64,000 nt of DNA from Diphasiastrum complanatum. Lineage: Eukaryota > Streptophyta > Lycopodiopsida > Lycopodiales > Lycopodiaceae. Position 1 is the first letter of the stretch. Each line of letters begins with the position of its first letter. This document shows positions 21,631-33,180 of this stretch, in pieces. Location of the stretch: contig CM055092.1 of NCBI GenBank assembly GCA_029204225.1, positions 47,646,277 through 47,710,276 of the forward strand, read 5' to 3'. The notes under the pieces are model-generated. The model worked only from the letters and a program-made list of their open reading frames with translations, searched no databases and had not been told where the DNA came from. The translations under genes and the position numbers were made by a program.

Positions 21631-22051
21631 GATCTAGAGCTAAGCTATGAAAGCATCACATAAGCAAGACTTAAGCTATGAAAGCAGCACATAAGCAAGA
21701 CTTAACCCTAGAAAGCAGGAAAGAGAGAGATTAAGGAGGCTAAAGAGAGAGATCAATATCATCACCTGAATAACAAATGACACAGTTTCCTTACTTATAG
21801 CCAAGAGGAAGCCCTAAAAGGAAGCTTTCGGTGGCTAGGGCCCAACTGGGAGGGGAAATAGTGCACCCTCCAAGAAGGCCCCCACTCTCCAGTAATATGT
21901 CCAAATGGCCTAATAATGAATAGTAAGGCCAAAGGCCAACCATATAGTCTAAGTGTCACTAATGAATAAAAAAGGGCCCAAGGCTTGCTTATGCATAAAG
22001 TAAAGTAAATGTAAATGGACGTGGTGAATGCAATGAGCTGAGTCCATAACT
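21631..22051 (-). mobile_element. Gypsy element C 3' LTR (left copy)
   Basis: About 421 bp nearly matching the right copy at 26435-26879, with roughly twenty substitutions by eye. It lacks the outermost 20-25 bp of the right copy at its left edge. On the minus strand it begins AGTTATGGACTC after the polypurine tract gccagggag. It contains two tandem 31-bp units (aagctatgaaagca..cacataagcaagactt) and a minus-strand TATA-like TATAAGTAA near 21791-21799. Confidence 0.88.
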
Positions 22052-22129
22052 CTCCCTGGCACAAAAGAAAAAGACCCAACTGCCAAAAAGAAACTGGATC
22101 AAGTAGCAGCAAGCCCTGGTGCATCAACA

Positions 22130-22695
22130 ACTAGAGCAACATCTGATGTAGAGGAATCAACAAGTGTAGCAAGAGCACGAGCCTAATCCACAAGTGATGG
22201 TGTATGATAAAAGACATCAATAGGCTCCCATGTGGCCTCCTCAATAGGACGGCCATCCCACTAGACCAAAAACTGAATCTGCCGGTGGCGTCGACTATGG
22301 TATAGACAAACCTGTAATATAGCAGCAGGTAAAAATGGAAATAACTCTGGAGCAGTAGGAAACTCAGCATCACAAGGAGCGTCATCCTCAATAGCAGCAC
22401 ATAATAAACTGACATGGAATACATCACAGGCACGTGTGGAAGTAGGAAGCTGTAAGCGATATGTAACTGGACTAAGAACCTCCAAAATGAGATAAGGCCC
22501 ATAATAACGTGGTGCAAGCTTCTCAGTAGAAGCATGGCCATGGACAAAATGATGATGTGCAAACCGTAGGCGTAGATAAACCATATCTCCAAGCTGAAAC
22601 TCAACATGGTGGCGGTGACGATCAATTGAGGTCTAATAACGTTGCTGAACATGCTGTAAATGAGAATTGGCTCGGGTAATAAGCTCTCGAGCACC
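22130..22695 (-). pseudogene. Gypsy C integrase C-terminus and chromodomain
   Basis: Minus-strand translation gives ARELITRANSHLQHVQQRY, then after a stop HRHHVEFQLGDMVYLRL, KLAPRYYGPYLILEVLSPV, ACDVFHVSLL and a chromodomain-like end (HRQIQFLVWWDGRPIEEATW). These are the GPY/F module and the C-terminal chromodomain of chromovirus-type gypsy elements. One or two stops interrupt it; the 107-codon frame at 22261-22584 covers the core. The DDE catalytic part of the integrase is not upstream of it, where unrelated sequence begins at about 22700. Confidence 0.85.
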
Positions 22696-23955
22696 AAGGT
22701 ATCCAAAAAGCCCGAGAAGGTAGAATAATCCATCAAAGGATACACCAAAAATGGATGGAGAATTGGATGACCCATCGGAACTGGCCGCAAGTGTAATCCC
22801 AAAGTACACATCAGGCGCACAAGTGAGGAATAGAAAAAATGCACTAGAACGAGGAACGGGATCCGCAACATCAACAGCAAGCATCGAAGCAATATCCACG
22901 TGTAGCTGGGAATGAGTATCAAAGCACTGAGCAACACTGAAGTATATGGCAGCAACATCTCCAAAAACTATCCAAGAGAGGAGAAGGAATTCTCTCAAGG
23001 TACCTTGATGGTCTCGGAACACCAGAACAAAGTGGCAACTCAGCATCGGAGACCAAGCAATATGGAGCAACCTGAAATGACAGGAAACCTGAAGATTACC
23101 CAGACAAATAGTAGCTGGAACGGAGGCAATAACCCAAGCCAACAGGATATGCCAAGCCTGACAATGAGCAACAATCCAAGGAACAAATAGAGAGCCACAT
23201 GCATAATCATAGAGATATCTGCACCATAGGCGACAGTAATATGGAAAAACAAGCACCAATCAACAAGTCCAAATGAAAACCAAGCTATATGTAATAACCA
23301 GGAATGCCATATATCCATAGCTAAAAAAAAGCAGTAGTGTAAGCAATAGGTCCAAATGAAATCCAAGCGATACGTAATAACCAGGAATGCCAAATATCAA
23401 GAGGTAAAAAAGAATCAGTAGCATGAACTCAAAAGTGTATACCATTGGCATGGACTGCAGCAAACCTATATGTAGAAACACCAAGAGATCGAAGGATGTC
23501 CGTGTACTCATCTAGAAAGATCCCAGCATATAAATATCCTAGATAAGTAATAGTGACCATTTGGCAAATATCCTCAGATGAAAAATGTGTAACAGTAAGG
23601 GCCAAAGGCGCATGAATCATGTCAGGAACCGTAGAAATATCATGAGGCAGCTCACAAACCTCAAGCAGAGATCCATGGAGTAAAGCGAAAGAAGATACAA
23701 CCTGATCACCAATAGCGAGGGAACCATCAAACGTGGACCCATGAAGAACCCCATAGAAATTAGCAGGAACATCAGCCATAACAGACTGAAGAGATGGAGA
23801 TATAGAGACCAATGGAGAAGATACTGCACCAACCATCGAACCAGGAGGACAATCTGAAGTATGCACAAAAGCAATAGTAGAAATACCACCAAGGTATACG
23901 ACCTCAATATCAATGAAACCAGGAATGACCACTGAATACAATATCTGTGAATCAA
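22696..23955 (-). other. About 1.25 kb of unrecognised sequence replacing RT, RNase H and integrase core in gypsy C
   Basis: The interval lies between protease and integrase C-terminus, where a complete gypsy element would have about 3 kb of pol, yet no RT, RNase H or DDE motif is visible in any frame. Long open minus-strand frames exist (up to 252 codons, 23429-24187, whose first part runs past this interval), but their composition is that of the antisense of an A-rich strand, with heavy Leu/Phe/Ser. The most protein-like part reads TSDCPPGSMVGAVSSPLVSI and continues with balanced composition to ANFYGVLHGS and further. No family recognised. A tandem duplication of about 84 bp lies at 23266-23433. 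Confidence 0.55.
23266..23433. repeat. Imperfect tandem duplication, about 84 bp x 2
   Basis: Both units carry tccaaatgaaa.ccaag, then gtaataaccaggaatgcca, then a divergent tail with cagtag. The second unit starts at about 23350. It lies in the unrecognised insert of gypsy C. Confidence 0.8.
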
Positions 23956-24690
23956 GGCATAGGCACAAGGCACAAAACAACAACCTGTAAATCCGAAGCA
24001 ACATCAACCTGAGGAAGAGGACCCACGGATGGTAAAAGTGAAGCAGCAACTGATGTACTCTGAATGAAAAGAAGAGCTGCATCGTCAGCCTTTGGCAGGC
24101 TACGCATAAACTGCTTCCCGGTAACCAACTGGAAGTCTCCCTGAGAATCAATGCCAACAAGTGAGTGTGTAACTGCATCAAGTACAAATGTCAATGTCTG
24201 CTATGTCAAGTCCAGTGTAACGGCTCCAAGAGATGCAAGCCAATCAGCACCAAGGATAAGATCATAATGTTCCATAGAAATAATGTAAAGATCTGCCTGT
24301 CCAAAAAAATCTCCAATGCAGTATGGTAAACGCTGAAACATCTGAGAACTAGAAAAAGAATGGGAACTGGCAACCTCAACTGTGAGAGGCTGTGAAGTAG
24401 GAATAGGTGAAGCACGTATCCGACGAGTGATATAACTACTAATAAAAGAATGAGTGCTGCCAGTATCAACTAAAGCAATATACTCATGACCTGTAATACG
24501 TACAAGTAACCAAATGGAACGAGGACTAGGACGCCCTGTCCAAGTAGCATAGGCAAGATGAGCATGGCAAGTAGCAAGAAGTAAATTAGTGGAAGGCTCA
24601 GAGGATAGGTCAGGCTCATCAGAAATATGAATGTAGATATTGGAATCATCTGGAGTAGTGCCCTCATGGTAAAAAACAGCAGTAGTAGTA
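23956..24690 (-). pseudogene. Gypsy C aspartic protease
   Basis: Minus-strand frame with the catalytic motif ALVDTGSTHSFIS (DTG at about 24460-24470 on the plus strand), then SQPLTVEVASSHSF, and YDLILGADWLASLG (the ILG flap motif). It continues after one stop (near 24190) to SLVGIDSQGDFQLVTGKQF, as in the protease-RT linker of chromovirus pol, then loses similarity at about 23955. The active-site DTG is intact. Preceded by the zinc knuckle of gag in the same general frame. Confidence 0.85.
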
Positions 24691-25651
24691 GGGAGAGGCT
24701 GACGGCAATCACGGGCAAAATGGTCAGGACTCTTACAACGAAAGCAAAGACGCTGCTGCTGAAGGTCAGCGAACTCTACAGATGTGTAACGTCAGACAAA
24801 AGCAGGTTGAGGAGTCGGAGGACGAGGAGATGAAGGGACAATGGAGAGAGCTGGAACAGAAGGGGTAGGTGTAGGGGTGGACGCAGCGAGAAAAGATGAA
24901 GCAAAAGGATGGGGTCGGGAGAAGCGGGAAGGAAGAGTGTCAGAGTACTTATGCTGTAAAGTACTGGCAAGAGACATCGTCTAACAAGTGTGGGAGGACG
25001 GAAGGAAGAAACATCATAACGTAAAGCACCACGAAGCCCATCAATGTAACGAGAAATAAGCTTAGTGGGCTGTAGAGCTGTGAAAAGATAAGAAAGCTCC
25101 ATAAACTGATCTGTATAAGAAGCAAGATCACTGGTCTGAGTGAGACTACGGAATGTATCACATTGGCGGTCGAGCCACTGAGGGTCAATCATAGCATGAC
25201 GGAGGTCACGACGAAAAGTATGCCATAAATGGAGCCCTTCCCGATCAGGATCAGCTCTATAAACTCGCCACCACGTGGCGGCGCGTCCATCTAAATGTAA
25301 AGCAGCCAACTGGATCTTCTGAGGATCAGTCTTAGGGTAGATCTGAAAATATGTGTCAAGCTTAGCAAACCAATTCTCTAATAAGTTCCCGTTAGATGAA
25401 CCAGAATAGGTAGCAAGCTGTACCCTATCACGAAAGTCTCGAGCAAAGTGTGGCTCAAGAAGTGGGGGACGTGAAAAGAAACCAAGAGATGGGTTAGGTG
25501 AAATGAACGGTCCACCACCAGGTTGACTAGTAGAGGAAGATGGAAATCCAAATGGAGGGGGAGTCCTAAATGAAGAAAAAATAGGAGCTTTACCAGGACC
25601 ATGAGGCTGTAAAGAATCAATCTGTGACTGCATAGTAGCAAAGCCGATCAT
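24691..25651 (-). pseudogene. Gypsy C gag with CCHC zinc knuckle
   Basis: Opens MIGFATMQSQIDSLQPHGPG at 25651, with a Pro/Ser/Phe-rich N-terminal part, then the retrotransposon gag core: FRDRVQLATYSGSSNGNLLE, NWFAKLDTYFQIYP, AALHLDGRAATWWRVYR, then FTALQPTKLISRYIDGLRG. A frameshift near 24980 is followed by MSLASTLQHKYSD in another frame, then a stop near 24790 and the zinc knuckle LCFRCKSPDHFARDCRQP (C-x2-C-x4-H-x4-C) at about 24715-24760. Roughly 310 codons in all. Only a few lesions, so the copy is middle-aged. Confidence 0.87.
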
Positions 25652-26422
25652 AATGGTATCGAGGTTAGAAAAGGTCTCATTCAGGCGACGAAACTGATCG
25701 GATAAGGTTTCCTGAGAGTCTCACTCAGGGTAGGTGAATGTGCCATAATGATAGTGGAAGGAATAGATGAAAACTTGAGAGAGCGGACTCTTATCGTCAC
25801 CCCAAATTAGTATATCAAAACCACTATTATCACAACTAAGAAAGGACATCAATCAACAAATGAAAAAAGTGAAAATGAAAGCTGTGAAAATGCGTTGAAC
25901 AGCCAAGAGACAAGTGACAAATTGGAATATCAAACGGAGTCGGAATTTTGTGAAATTTAGTTGAGGATGGACGATGGACAGCCTGCAAACAAGGTGTGAA
26001 AAATGGCTGCAAACGGAGACAAAAACGGATGAAAGTATGAAACGGTTGGACAACCTGCAAACAAAAGTGAGAGGGCTGAAAATGGGAGGAGAAACAGATG
26101 AAAGAGATGAGGGAATTGGGCGCTAGAGAGCCTACAAACAAGCTGGAAATGGGTGATAGAGGGTTGAAACTTGGGCGCCGAAAATAATCTGTCCAAAAAA
26201 AAAAAAAAATTCCGGCCGCCAAATTTAGTGGAAGTACTTCCGCTAACTATCTGCTAAAGCTCCGCCAAGGAAAATGCTTTGATAGGAGCTGGTCCTCCTC
26301 CAAACTGTGCTGAATGTTGCTGAAGCAAAGAGACGAAAGCCCTCAGCAAAGAGAGAAAAAACAGCAAGGAAAATGGGCACCCAATTAGAAAATCAGATCT
26401 GAAATTCAGCAATCAGAAAAGT
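25652..26422 (-). other. Gypsy C leader between PBS and gag
   Basis: About 770 bp noncoding on the minus strand. Overlapping open frames with many Phe/Ser/His are present, but no known domain. It includes an A13 run at about 26200. Confidence 0.5.
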
Positions 26423-26434
26423 GCTCTGATACCA
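26423..26434 (-). other. Primer-binding site of gypsy C
   Basis: Plus-strand gctctgatacca (minus TGGTATCAGAGC), abutting the right LTR with no spacer. Confidence 0.93.
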
Positions 26435-26879
26435 AGTTAAGAAGAGAGCCACAATTGATCTAGATCTAAGCTATGAAAGCATCACATAAGCAAGACTTAA
26501 GCTATGAAAGCAGCACATAAGCAAGACTTAACCCTAGAAAGCAGGAAAGAGAGAGATTAAGGAGGCTAAAGAGAGAGAGATCAATATCATCAGCTGAATA
26601 ACAAATGACACAGTTTCCCTACTTATAGCCAAGAGAAAGCCCTAAAAGGAAGCTTACAATGGCTAGGGCCCAATTGGGAGGGAAAATAGTGCACCCTCCA
26701 AGAAGGCCCCCACTCTCCAGTAATATGTCCAAATGGCCTAATAATGAATAATAAGGCCAAAGGTCAACCATATAGTCTAAGTGTCACTAATGAATAAAAA
26801 AAGGCCCAAGGCCTGCTTATGCATAAAGTAAAGTAAATGTAAATGGACGCGACGAATGTAATGAGCCGAGTCCATAACT
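26435..26879 (-). mobile_element. Gypsy element C 5' LTR (right copy, 445 bp)
   Basis: Near-identical partner of 21631-22051. Minus-strand termini are AGTTATGG... and ...TTAACT, the latter directly abutting the PBS; AGTTA/TAACT are inverted. The canonical TG...CA is absent at both ends. The same 31-bp tandem pair is present at 26471-26532. Its outer flank (gggttggtcc) does not match the copia sequence at the other end of the element, so no target-site duplication remains. Confidence 0.88.
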
Positions 26880-28891
26880 GGGTTGGTCCAGTCAAAACAT
26901 CCTAAAAGGGTCAAGGGGCCCCACCTCTAAAGGCAGTTCGGCCCTACGTGAGCAATAGAGGATTTGCCACTTCCAACCATGATGGCCTTCTCTATTGCCC
27001 CGTGCTCCCCAACCGATGAGGGTTTTTTAGACTCTCAGAGATACGGTTGCAAGGAGGGGGTGCTGTCAATTTTGGTGCAATGATTCACTAGCTTTCTAGG
27101 GTTACAGTTTCGTAAAACTTCTAATCACTAATTCGCATTACAATCTTGCTAATGTCTCTTTCTCCATTGAATTCGGCTTACAGTTAGTAGAAATCTTACA
27201 TGGGCTTGAAACCGATTTATTGCCTATGATGTGCTTGTGGGGTGCAAGTTATACACACCGATTTGTTTGATAAGCGGTGGTATTTTCGCCGATCATCGGG
27301 TCTAGGTATATCTCTAGACAATACCAATGGCGGGTGTGACTAGTGTGACGCTTAACCAAGGCGGTGTATTTCAACCGCGGATGGTGGACGGCCCGCTCTG
27401 GTGTTTCACAGAGATCGGGTTCAGTTGATATGTTTCATAATTGACAAAACCTGAAAAACCATTTCACAACCTAACGATTCCGCATGGTAGTTTAACTAAC
27501 CAACCTAACTCAGCACACCATAAAACACATTCTAAATCTGTACGACTCTTGGCTACAATTTTTGTGCTTTCACTAAACAAGTCGAAGAATAGTAAACAAT
27601 AATCGCCTACTTTCTCACATCGCATTTCTTCATGAAGTGCTAAGCTTCTAAACTGAAATCTAAGTTGTGTTTATATGCTTCACTACCAAACTATGACTGA
27701 TTTGCTTGAACGCAACTACAAAATTCAAGTCTTAACTACTCTATGGAAGATGTCATAACATTGTAGATGAGGGAAATAATGACAGTGTTCAACCTTCAAG
27801 GTGATATGCTTACCCTTCCGCAACTCTAACACGCTTGTAAAAATCACATTCAAATCACGAGTGGTTAAAGCTATACTATCACATTTGAGAATAGATGATT
27901 TACGAAAATCAGTTTCAAAATTGATTGGGGCGAATGGGCAACGAAAAAACTCAAGTCAAGTAAAATCTTACAATAAACCCACAGCTTTTACCATCAATGC
28001 AAATAGATATAAAAATCATCTCATATCTCAATGTGCAGTTTAGGTAGTCGTTGCATGTGAAACCCTAGTCATGAAACTTGTAGCAAAAATCAGAGCCAGG
28101 CATGTTGACGTAGTTTTCTCCACTTTTAGCATGTCCGATCAAATTGGTGTAAAAAGAGAAAATGAAGAAAAATAAAGTTTCTAGAATATGAACGGTGCGA
28201 TTGAAATGTTAACAATTCAGTTGAGAGAAAACTAAACCGAAATTCTGTAAAAAAAACAGGCCAAAAAGATACAATGGCTAGGAAAAATCAGCAACCCATC
28301 ACTCACACCAAGCCCTCAAGCAATCCATCCCACTCATTCAAGATATAAGCCTATTAGTATGACAATGGACTACAACCAACCAACCAATCCTCACCATGAA
28401 ATCACTCTCACCCATCAATCCTCTCAACAAAAGCAAGCAAACATCCTCTCCAAGTAATTTGAAGCATTCAGCTATGAACTCACACTAGTAATGAGGTCCA
28501 AGCAATCAACACAAACAACCACAATTTCTCAACTCCTCAATATGAGCAAGCAAGCATAGTAAGTGTTGTAAAGCTATCTTCATAAGCTTTACTTCCGGCG
28601 CCACTGGCGCCAGCATTGTCCACGGTGCCAGCAGCGCCACTCCCGGCGCCACTGTGACCAGAATCTAGCCGGCGTCAAGTTCTTATGGCTGAAAATCTTT
28701 GATCGGTTCTAGCAAAGTCCAGAGAGCTCAGATCGATGTGCAATCACCTCACACGATCTAGGCATGATTAAAGGAAGCCTGGGGATCAATAAAATCTAGA
28801 GAGAGAAAATGACTTTCTAGAAAGAAAAAATCCTAGAGAGAGAAAAACGTGTGACTTCATTAGATGAATTGGACATGTGTAGAGCATGTAT
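26880..28891. other. Unrecognised 2 kb, AT-rich with GC-rich islets
   Basis: No coding frame of note; the longest is about 80 codons at 27801-28043 and shows no family. There is a cluster of GGCGCC-type motifs at 28596-28680 in otherwise AT-rich DNA and a balanced-composition stretch at 27190-27420. Possibly LTR or decayed transposon, not assignable. Confidence 0.4.
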
Positions 28892-29020
28892 ACTGACTTG
28901 CATGTTGCACGCACTCTAACTGACTTTGCATGTTGCATGCACTCTAATTGACTTTGCATGTCATACTAAACCAACTAGACTTGCATGTCATACTAGACCA
29001 ACTAGACTTGCATGTCAATG
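28892..29020. repeat. Short tandem repeats around a gacttgcatgt core
   Basis: Two units with gcatgttgca(c/t)gcactcta, then two units with cttgcatgtcatacta(a/g)accaactaga, then a partial unit. Period about 27-33 bp. Confidence 0.8.
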
Positions 29021-30181
29021 GAACTTGATCTACCTAACTCAAACTCGCCCTATTCTACAAGGATATGTGCTCAATTCACACACCTTGAATTTGTACAATC
29101 AATTTACATGGGTAGAACTCTCAAAATCAACATACATAAGATATATATGTTTTACAATTCTTCACATAAAATACTTGGCTAATTTTAAGCACATACAGGT
29201 GATGATATAATGTTTCTTAAGACATGATCAGAATTTTAAAATTTTATGAAACTGTGCGATAGCTGGCGTACACTTGGAAAGCATGGATATGCTCAAGGGT
29301 TTCGAAAATGGTATTGTACCTATTACGGATTCATGTATTGGTATGGCATGTATTTGCCCCATATCTAAGTACCATGCTATCTCTCGTTTGCTAATCGCAA
29401 CTTATATAATACAGTTGTTTTTCAAATACATATGCTTTTACTTTATAAATTGATACGGACTAGTACCATAAGACTTATCAGAATGGTGGAAAGCCCTTAT
29501 ATGGTAATAATATGGGAAAGGCTATTTGTTGCTATCTGTTGATATGGCTGTGGCATTAAACTTCCTTTGAATTTGAGACTACCATCCCTTGATAGAATGA
29601 TGCATCTTTCTCTAGATTCTGAGAATTTTAGTCTCTGCAAGACTGCTAACTGTTTCTGCCCTGGGTTAAGAGTGATAATGCTTAACTATTTTCTGTGGAA
29701 CTGTTATGGCCACATTCGGTTAAGGACCTGGAATAGTCCTAATATGGTAGACCCGTCCCTCTAGTGTTCAAGATTATTGGTCACACTAAGATTTAATTCC
29801 AAGTCAAGGCCTGTTTGTGAGTAATTACCTTGAGAGGACCCAGACACTCTAATTGAGACATATGGAGTATTGCATGTATGTGTGATGGATATAGGTAGGA
29901 GGACTGCATGAAGAGATGTGATCTATTTATAGTTGACCTGCATGGGGGTTGCATGGTTTCATGCACAAGACTCTACTCTCTATATAATGAGGTAGCGATT
30001 CTACCGTCGACATATTGGGTTTAGGTTACCAGTTTCTCTCTTCTCCTCCTGCTTCACATGGCATGGCTTGGGGGCTAGATCCAAGTTATGATCTAGGTTT
30101 GGTTGGGCAGTTTGGCTCCATAGTCTCTCTTGTTGTGTTCTCCTATCCTCATCTTAGGGGTTGTCCTTTTGGGTCATTACA
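29021..30181 (+). mobile_element. Probable 5' LTR (left edge uncertain) ahead of a PBS
   Basis: The stretch ends ...gggtcattaca one base before a perfect PBS at 30183. A TATA-like tatataatga at 29981-29990 lies about 200 bp upstream of that edge, in the position of an LTR promoter. The left edge cannot be fixed because no second copy is seen. The frames in it are short and unconvincing. Confidence 0.5.
29980..29989 (+). promoter_or_regulatory. TATA-like box of the presumed LTR
   Basis: ctatataatg, preceded by a pyrimidine-rich ctctactct. The context (about 200 bp before an LTR end and PBS) makes an LTR core promoter plausible. Confidence 0.4.
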
Positions 30182-30182
30182 T

Positions 30183-30195
30183 TGGTATCAGAGCC
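30183..30195 (+). other. Primer-binding site, tRNA-iMet type
   Basis: TGGTATCAGAGCC. No gag or pol motif follows in the next 3 kb. Confidence 0.85.
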
Positions 30196-32905
30196 CGACT
30201 AAGATGCGGTCTTGGATTGGAGAGGAGACAAGCCCTACATCAAATCGGAAGCACATGGATTTATGTCTCAGATTGATGTGCAAAACTCTCAAGGACAAAA
30301 TTGTGTTTTGGAATCCTCTAATTTGTTGTTGAAGCATGTAGCAAAGAGAGTGGTAGAGTGCACTCCACCAATTTATCTTTTTGTTAATATTGTTGGAATT
30401 CATGTCTGATTTTATGGAACTTTGAGAAAATCCTTTTTGAAGTAGGATGACTTTTGTATACAAATCCGTAAGTTTGTTTCTCATATCATTAATGATTGAT
30501 AACATGCTTGATGGTTTATGGTTGTGATAGATCGAGTATAATCAGTTTATTCTGGAAAACAGTCTATCAAACCCAAGTTTTAGGATTCTACTGTTTGCAT
30601 GTTGAGGATTGAGTTTTGCAGAAGCTAATCCTCCAGTATTACGTGCTGACTATAGACTCTTGTAAAACTGTTATTATGTTATATTCCTTAATGATATGCT
30701 GCCGAAAAAACTAGAGACTAGTGATTAATTGAAAGAAGTTTAACTCTTGATTAAAACACTTTTCTACTAGAAGTTTGTTACATCTTTTTGGTGATTGAAG
30801 CTTTGGTGGAATTGATGGTTTTAGCTTGCTAGATGGACAAAATACAATCTGTCTTCATAATTTTTTCCAGCGATTCTTGGTCCTAAGTAATGGAACAGAA
30901 GGAGATTTTGGAGGCAGACTTGTAGATAGTTGTTAATGGCTAGTTAGAAGCAGTGATCATTGACTATGCTACAGGTCGTTGGTGTGATGAGCCTGACTGC
31001 TTGTGAATAGGGTGCTCCTTCTCGGAAATCATCTACTAGTTGTGGAAGTTTAAATCCCTATCATACTGATTTAGATCCTCATCCATGTGATAGTATGATG
31101 TAAAGGAGGATGATAGCAGTTGGAACATTCTACCCACAATAGAAGCGTGAGGAAGGACACAATGAGATTCAAAATTTGCATTCTCCAGCGTTGGTTGAAA
31201 CGAGATGAATTGCCCCTGCAGAAATCAATGTTTTGAAAGAGGTGCGTGATCAGCTTTATCTGCTGTAGCGGCAAATCTGTTAATAACAGGTTGCAGGAGC
31301 ATTCGGTTTGGGATAGCAGTTTTGAAACCTGAATTTGCAGCAAAGGTAGTTGGCTATCAGGTGGATCATCATGCTTGCATGCGCTAAATCCTTGCTTTGC
31401 CATCACTGAAGGAGGGAGTTGTGGGATGTAACTTCACCACTGGAAGTGCGATCCGTAGGAAGCTTGAAGCTCTCTTCCTCTTGCTCTCTCGTGATGGAGG
31501 ATCGAGGCTTTGAGGCTTCTGGTGGCGGCTTGTTCTCTCTCTCTCTCTCTCTCGCTTGTGCCGGTCGAGCTGTCTATGGTGGAAGAGAGAGCCGGCCCTA
31601 ACTTTTTGAAGAAGCCTTTTTGGGCCCATGGCCTTTTATGTTTTTAAAAAAGAAAATCTTGACAAACAATGAAGAATAGTATGGTTCTCAGGCATATACC
31701 CAGTTTAGGAATTTGATTCCTTGGTATTATGCATTTTAAACCATTTAACTTTGGAGTATTGATACTCCCGGTACAAGGAGTTAAATTGTGTTTTGTTTTC
31801 TCCTTTTCAAGTTGGTGGAACACCGATTAGTTGGTTTAGTGTTCTTGATGATTTTAATCATTAAGGTTGAACAAATCAAAAGCTTTTGAGATATTTGTTA
31901 AAGTAATTATTGGAATAAAATGGATAATATTTGGAGGTAATTCTTTATTCCACGATTTTTGTGTGTGAATACAAGAAAAGAAGTATCTGAATCCAAATTT
32001 TATGAAATTGCCATTAATTACAGACAACTTTAACGAAGTAATTCTTAAGCCAGTTCAATGGATAGGAAAAATAGTCCAATTTTATTTGAAATTGGTAGTT
32101 GTTAGGAACTGATCAAATGTTAAAACTAATTTCATTTTAAGTTAAAATCCTATGGTGGATTCTATATTGGTGATTCTACCCAGGTATAGGATAGAAATGA
32201 AATTGTTTCAAATTTTTTCCTACAGTAATTAATTTTAAACATTTTCTAATGTCGTTGCATCTTCTTAGTGCCTTAGCTGAAATTTTTTTTTCAGAGGACT
32301 GAAAATTCTAAGGAGGGAAGAAGAGTGGACATCAGTGGTAGTAAGTGTGATCGGGAAATATATCTCGCAATTAGGAATTTGGTAATCTCAGTAAATAATT
32401 GCTTAATACAAGTCGTTAATTTCCTGAAAGAATTCATTTAGTTAAATTCATAACTGATATCTTTGTGACCATTGAGGTATCCGCAGTTTTGGATGTCAAT
32501 TGTAATGTTAGAAGTAGAATTTGATACATTGATTACATTGGATCTGTTAATTGATAGAATCTTGCCCCTAGAGTAAATCAATCTAGAACTAGAACAGGTT
32601 TGATATTTGAATCATTATCTATAAGTAGTACAGTGAAAGGTCAAAGGTTACTAATTCCATTTTGATTGGAATAGAAGTAAGTTTGATCAGAATTTAAGTC
32701 TGAGAGTTTTGTATTGGGATCAACCTAATCTTAGTTTGAGTACTAGGATCAGAGAGGGGTTGATTGAGTGGAAGAAATTATGTAATTAGAGGTAAGATGG
32801 ATTGGAAAACTATTGAGAGTGAATGCTATTCGTCTCAAAGATATTCCAGATATGTTATTTACTCATGAGGAATAGAAATTATTTGTAGCTGAGTTACAAG
32901 ATCTC
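30196..32905 (+). other. Noncoding interior downstream of the PBS
   Basis: About 2.7 kb with stops in all frames. A (CT)n run lies at about 31533-31553 in a GC-richer patch (31420-31620). It may be the interior of a non-coding (LARD-like) or badly decayed LTR element. No 3' LTR matching 29021-30181 was found. Confidence 0.4.
31533..31553. repeat. (CT)n microsatellite
   Basis: About ten CT units; the source of Ser-Leu runs in overlapping frames. Confidence 0.9.
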
Positions 32906-33052
32906 AGTGAGATATGTGAGTAACATATGTGGGTTCTGGAGAAATCTGCCAGATAAGAATGTGTTTATGTATTGGGTCATAGTGAGATATGTGAGTAACA
33001 TATGTGGGTTCTGGAGAAATCTGCCAGATAAGAATGTGTTTATGTATTGGGT
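32906..33052. repeat. Perfect or near-perfect tandem duplication, 75-bp period
   Basis: The block from agtgagatatgtgagtaaca to tttatgtattgggt occurs at 32906-32977 and again at 32981-33052 with a 3-bp spacer. I see no mismatch over about 72 bp, so the duplication is recent. Confidence 0.92.
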
Positions 33053-33180
33053 GCACTTAACCTAGCCGGTGCACATAGACATATGATCAAGTATTGTTTG
33101 ACGGATACTTGCAGAGTTACCAAATCTCTGTGTGGAGGATTTATGAGCTAACTAATAAATGGTTTGTCAATAAAAGGACT

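Noticed and set aside
22131-23259. Several long Leu/Phe-rich minus-strand frames resembling membrane proteins
   Set aside because: They overlap each other in different frames. Part is a shadow of the integrase C-terminus, and the rest is the antisense of A-rich DNA, which always yields hydrophobic codons.
25836-26222. 128-codon Phe/His/Ser-rich minus-strand ORF
   Set aside because: It lies in the gypsy C leader between PBS and gag, with two overlapping open frames and no domain; most likely chance.
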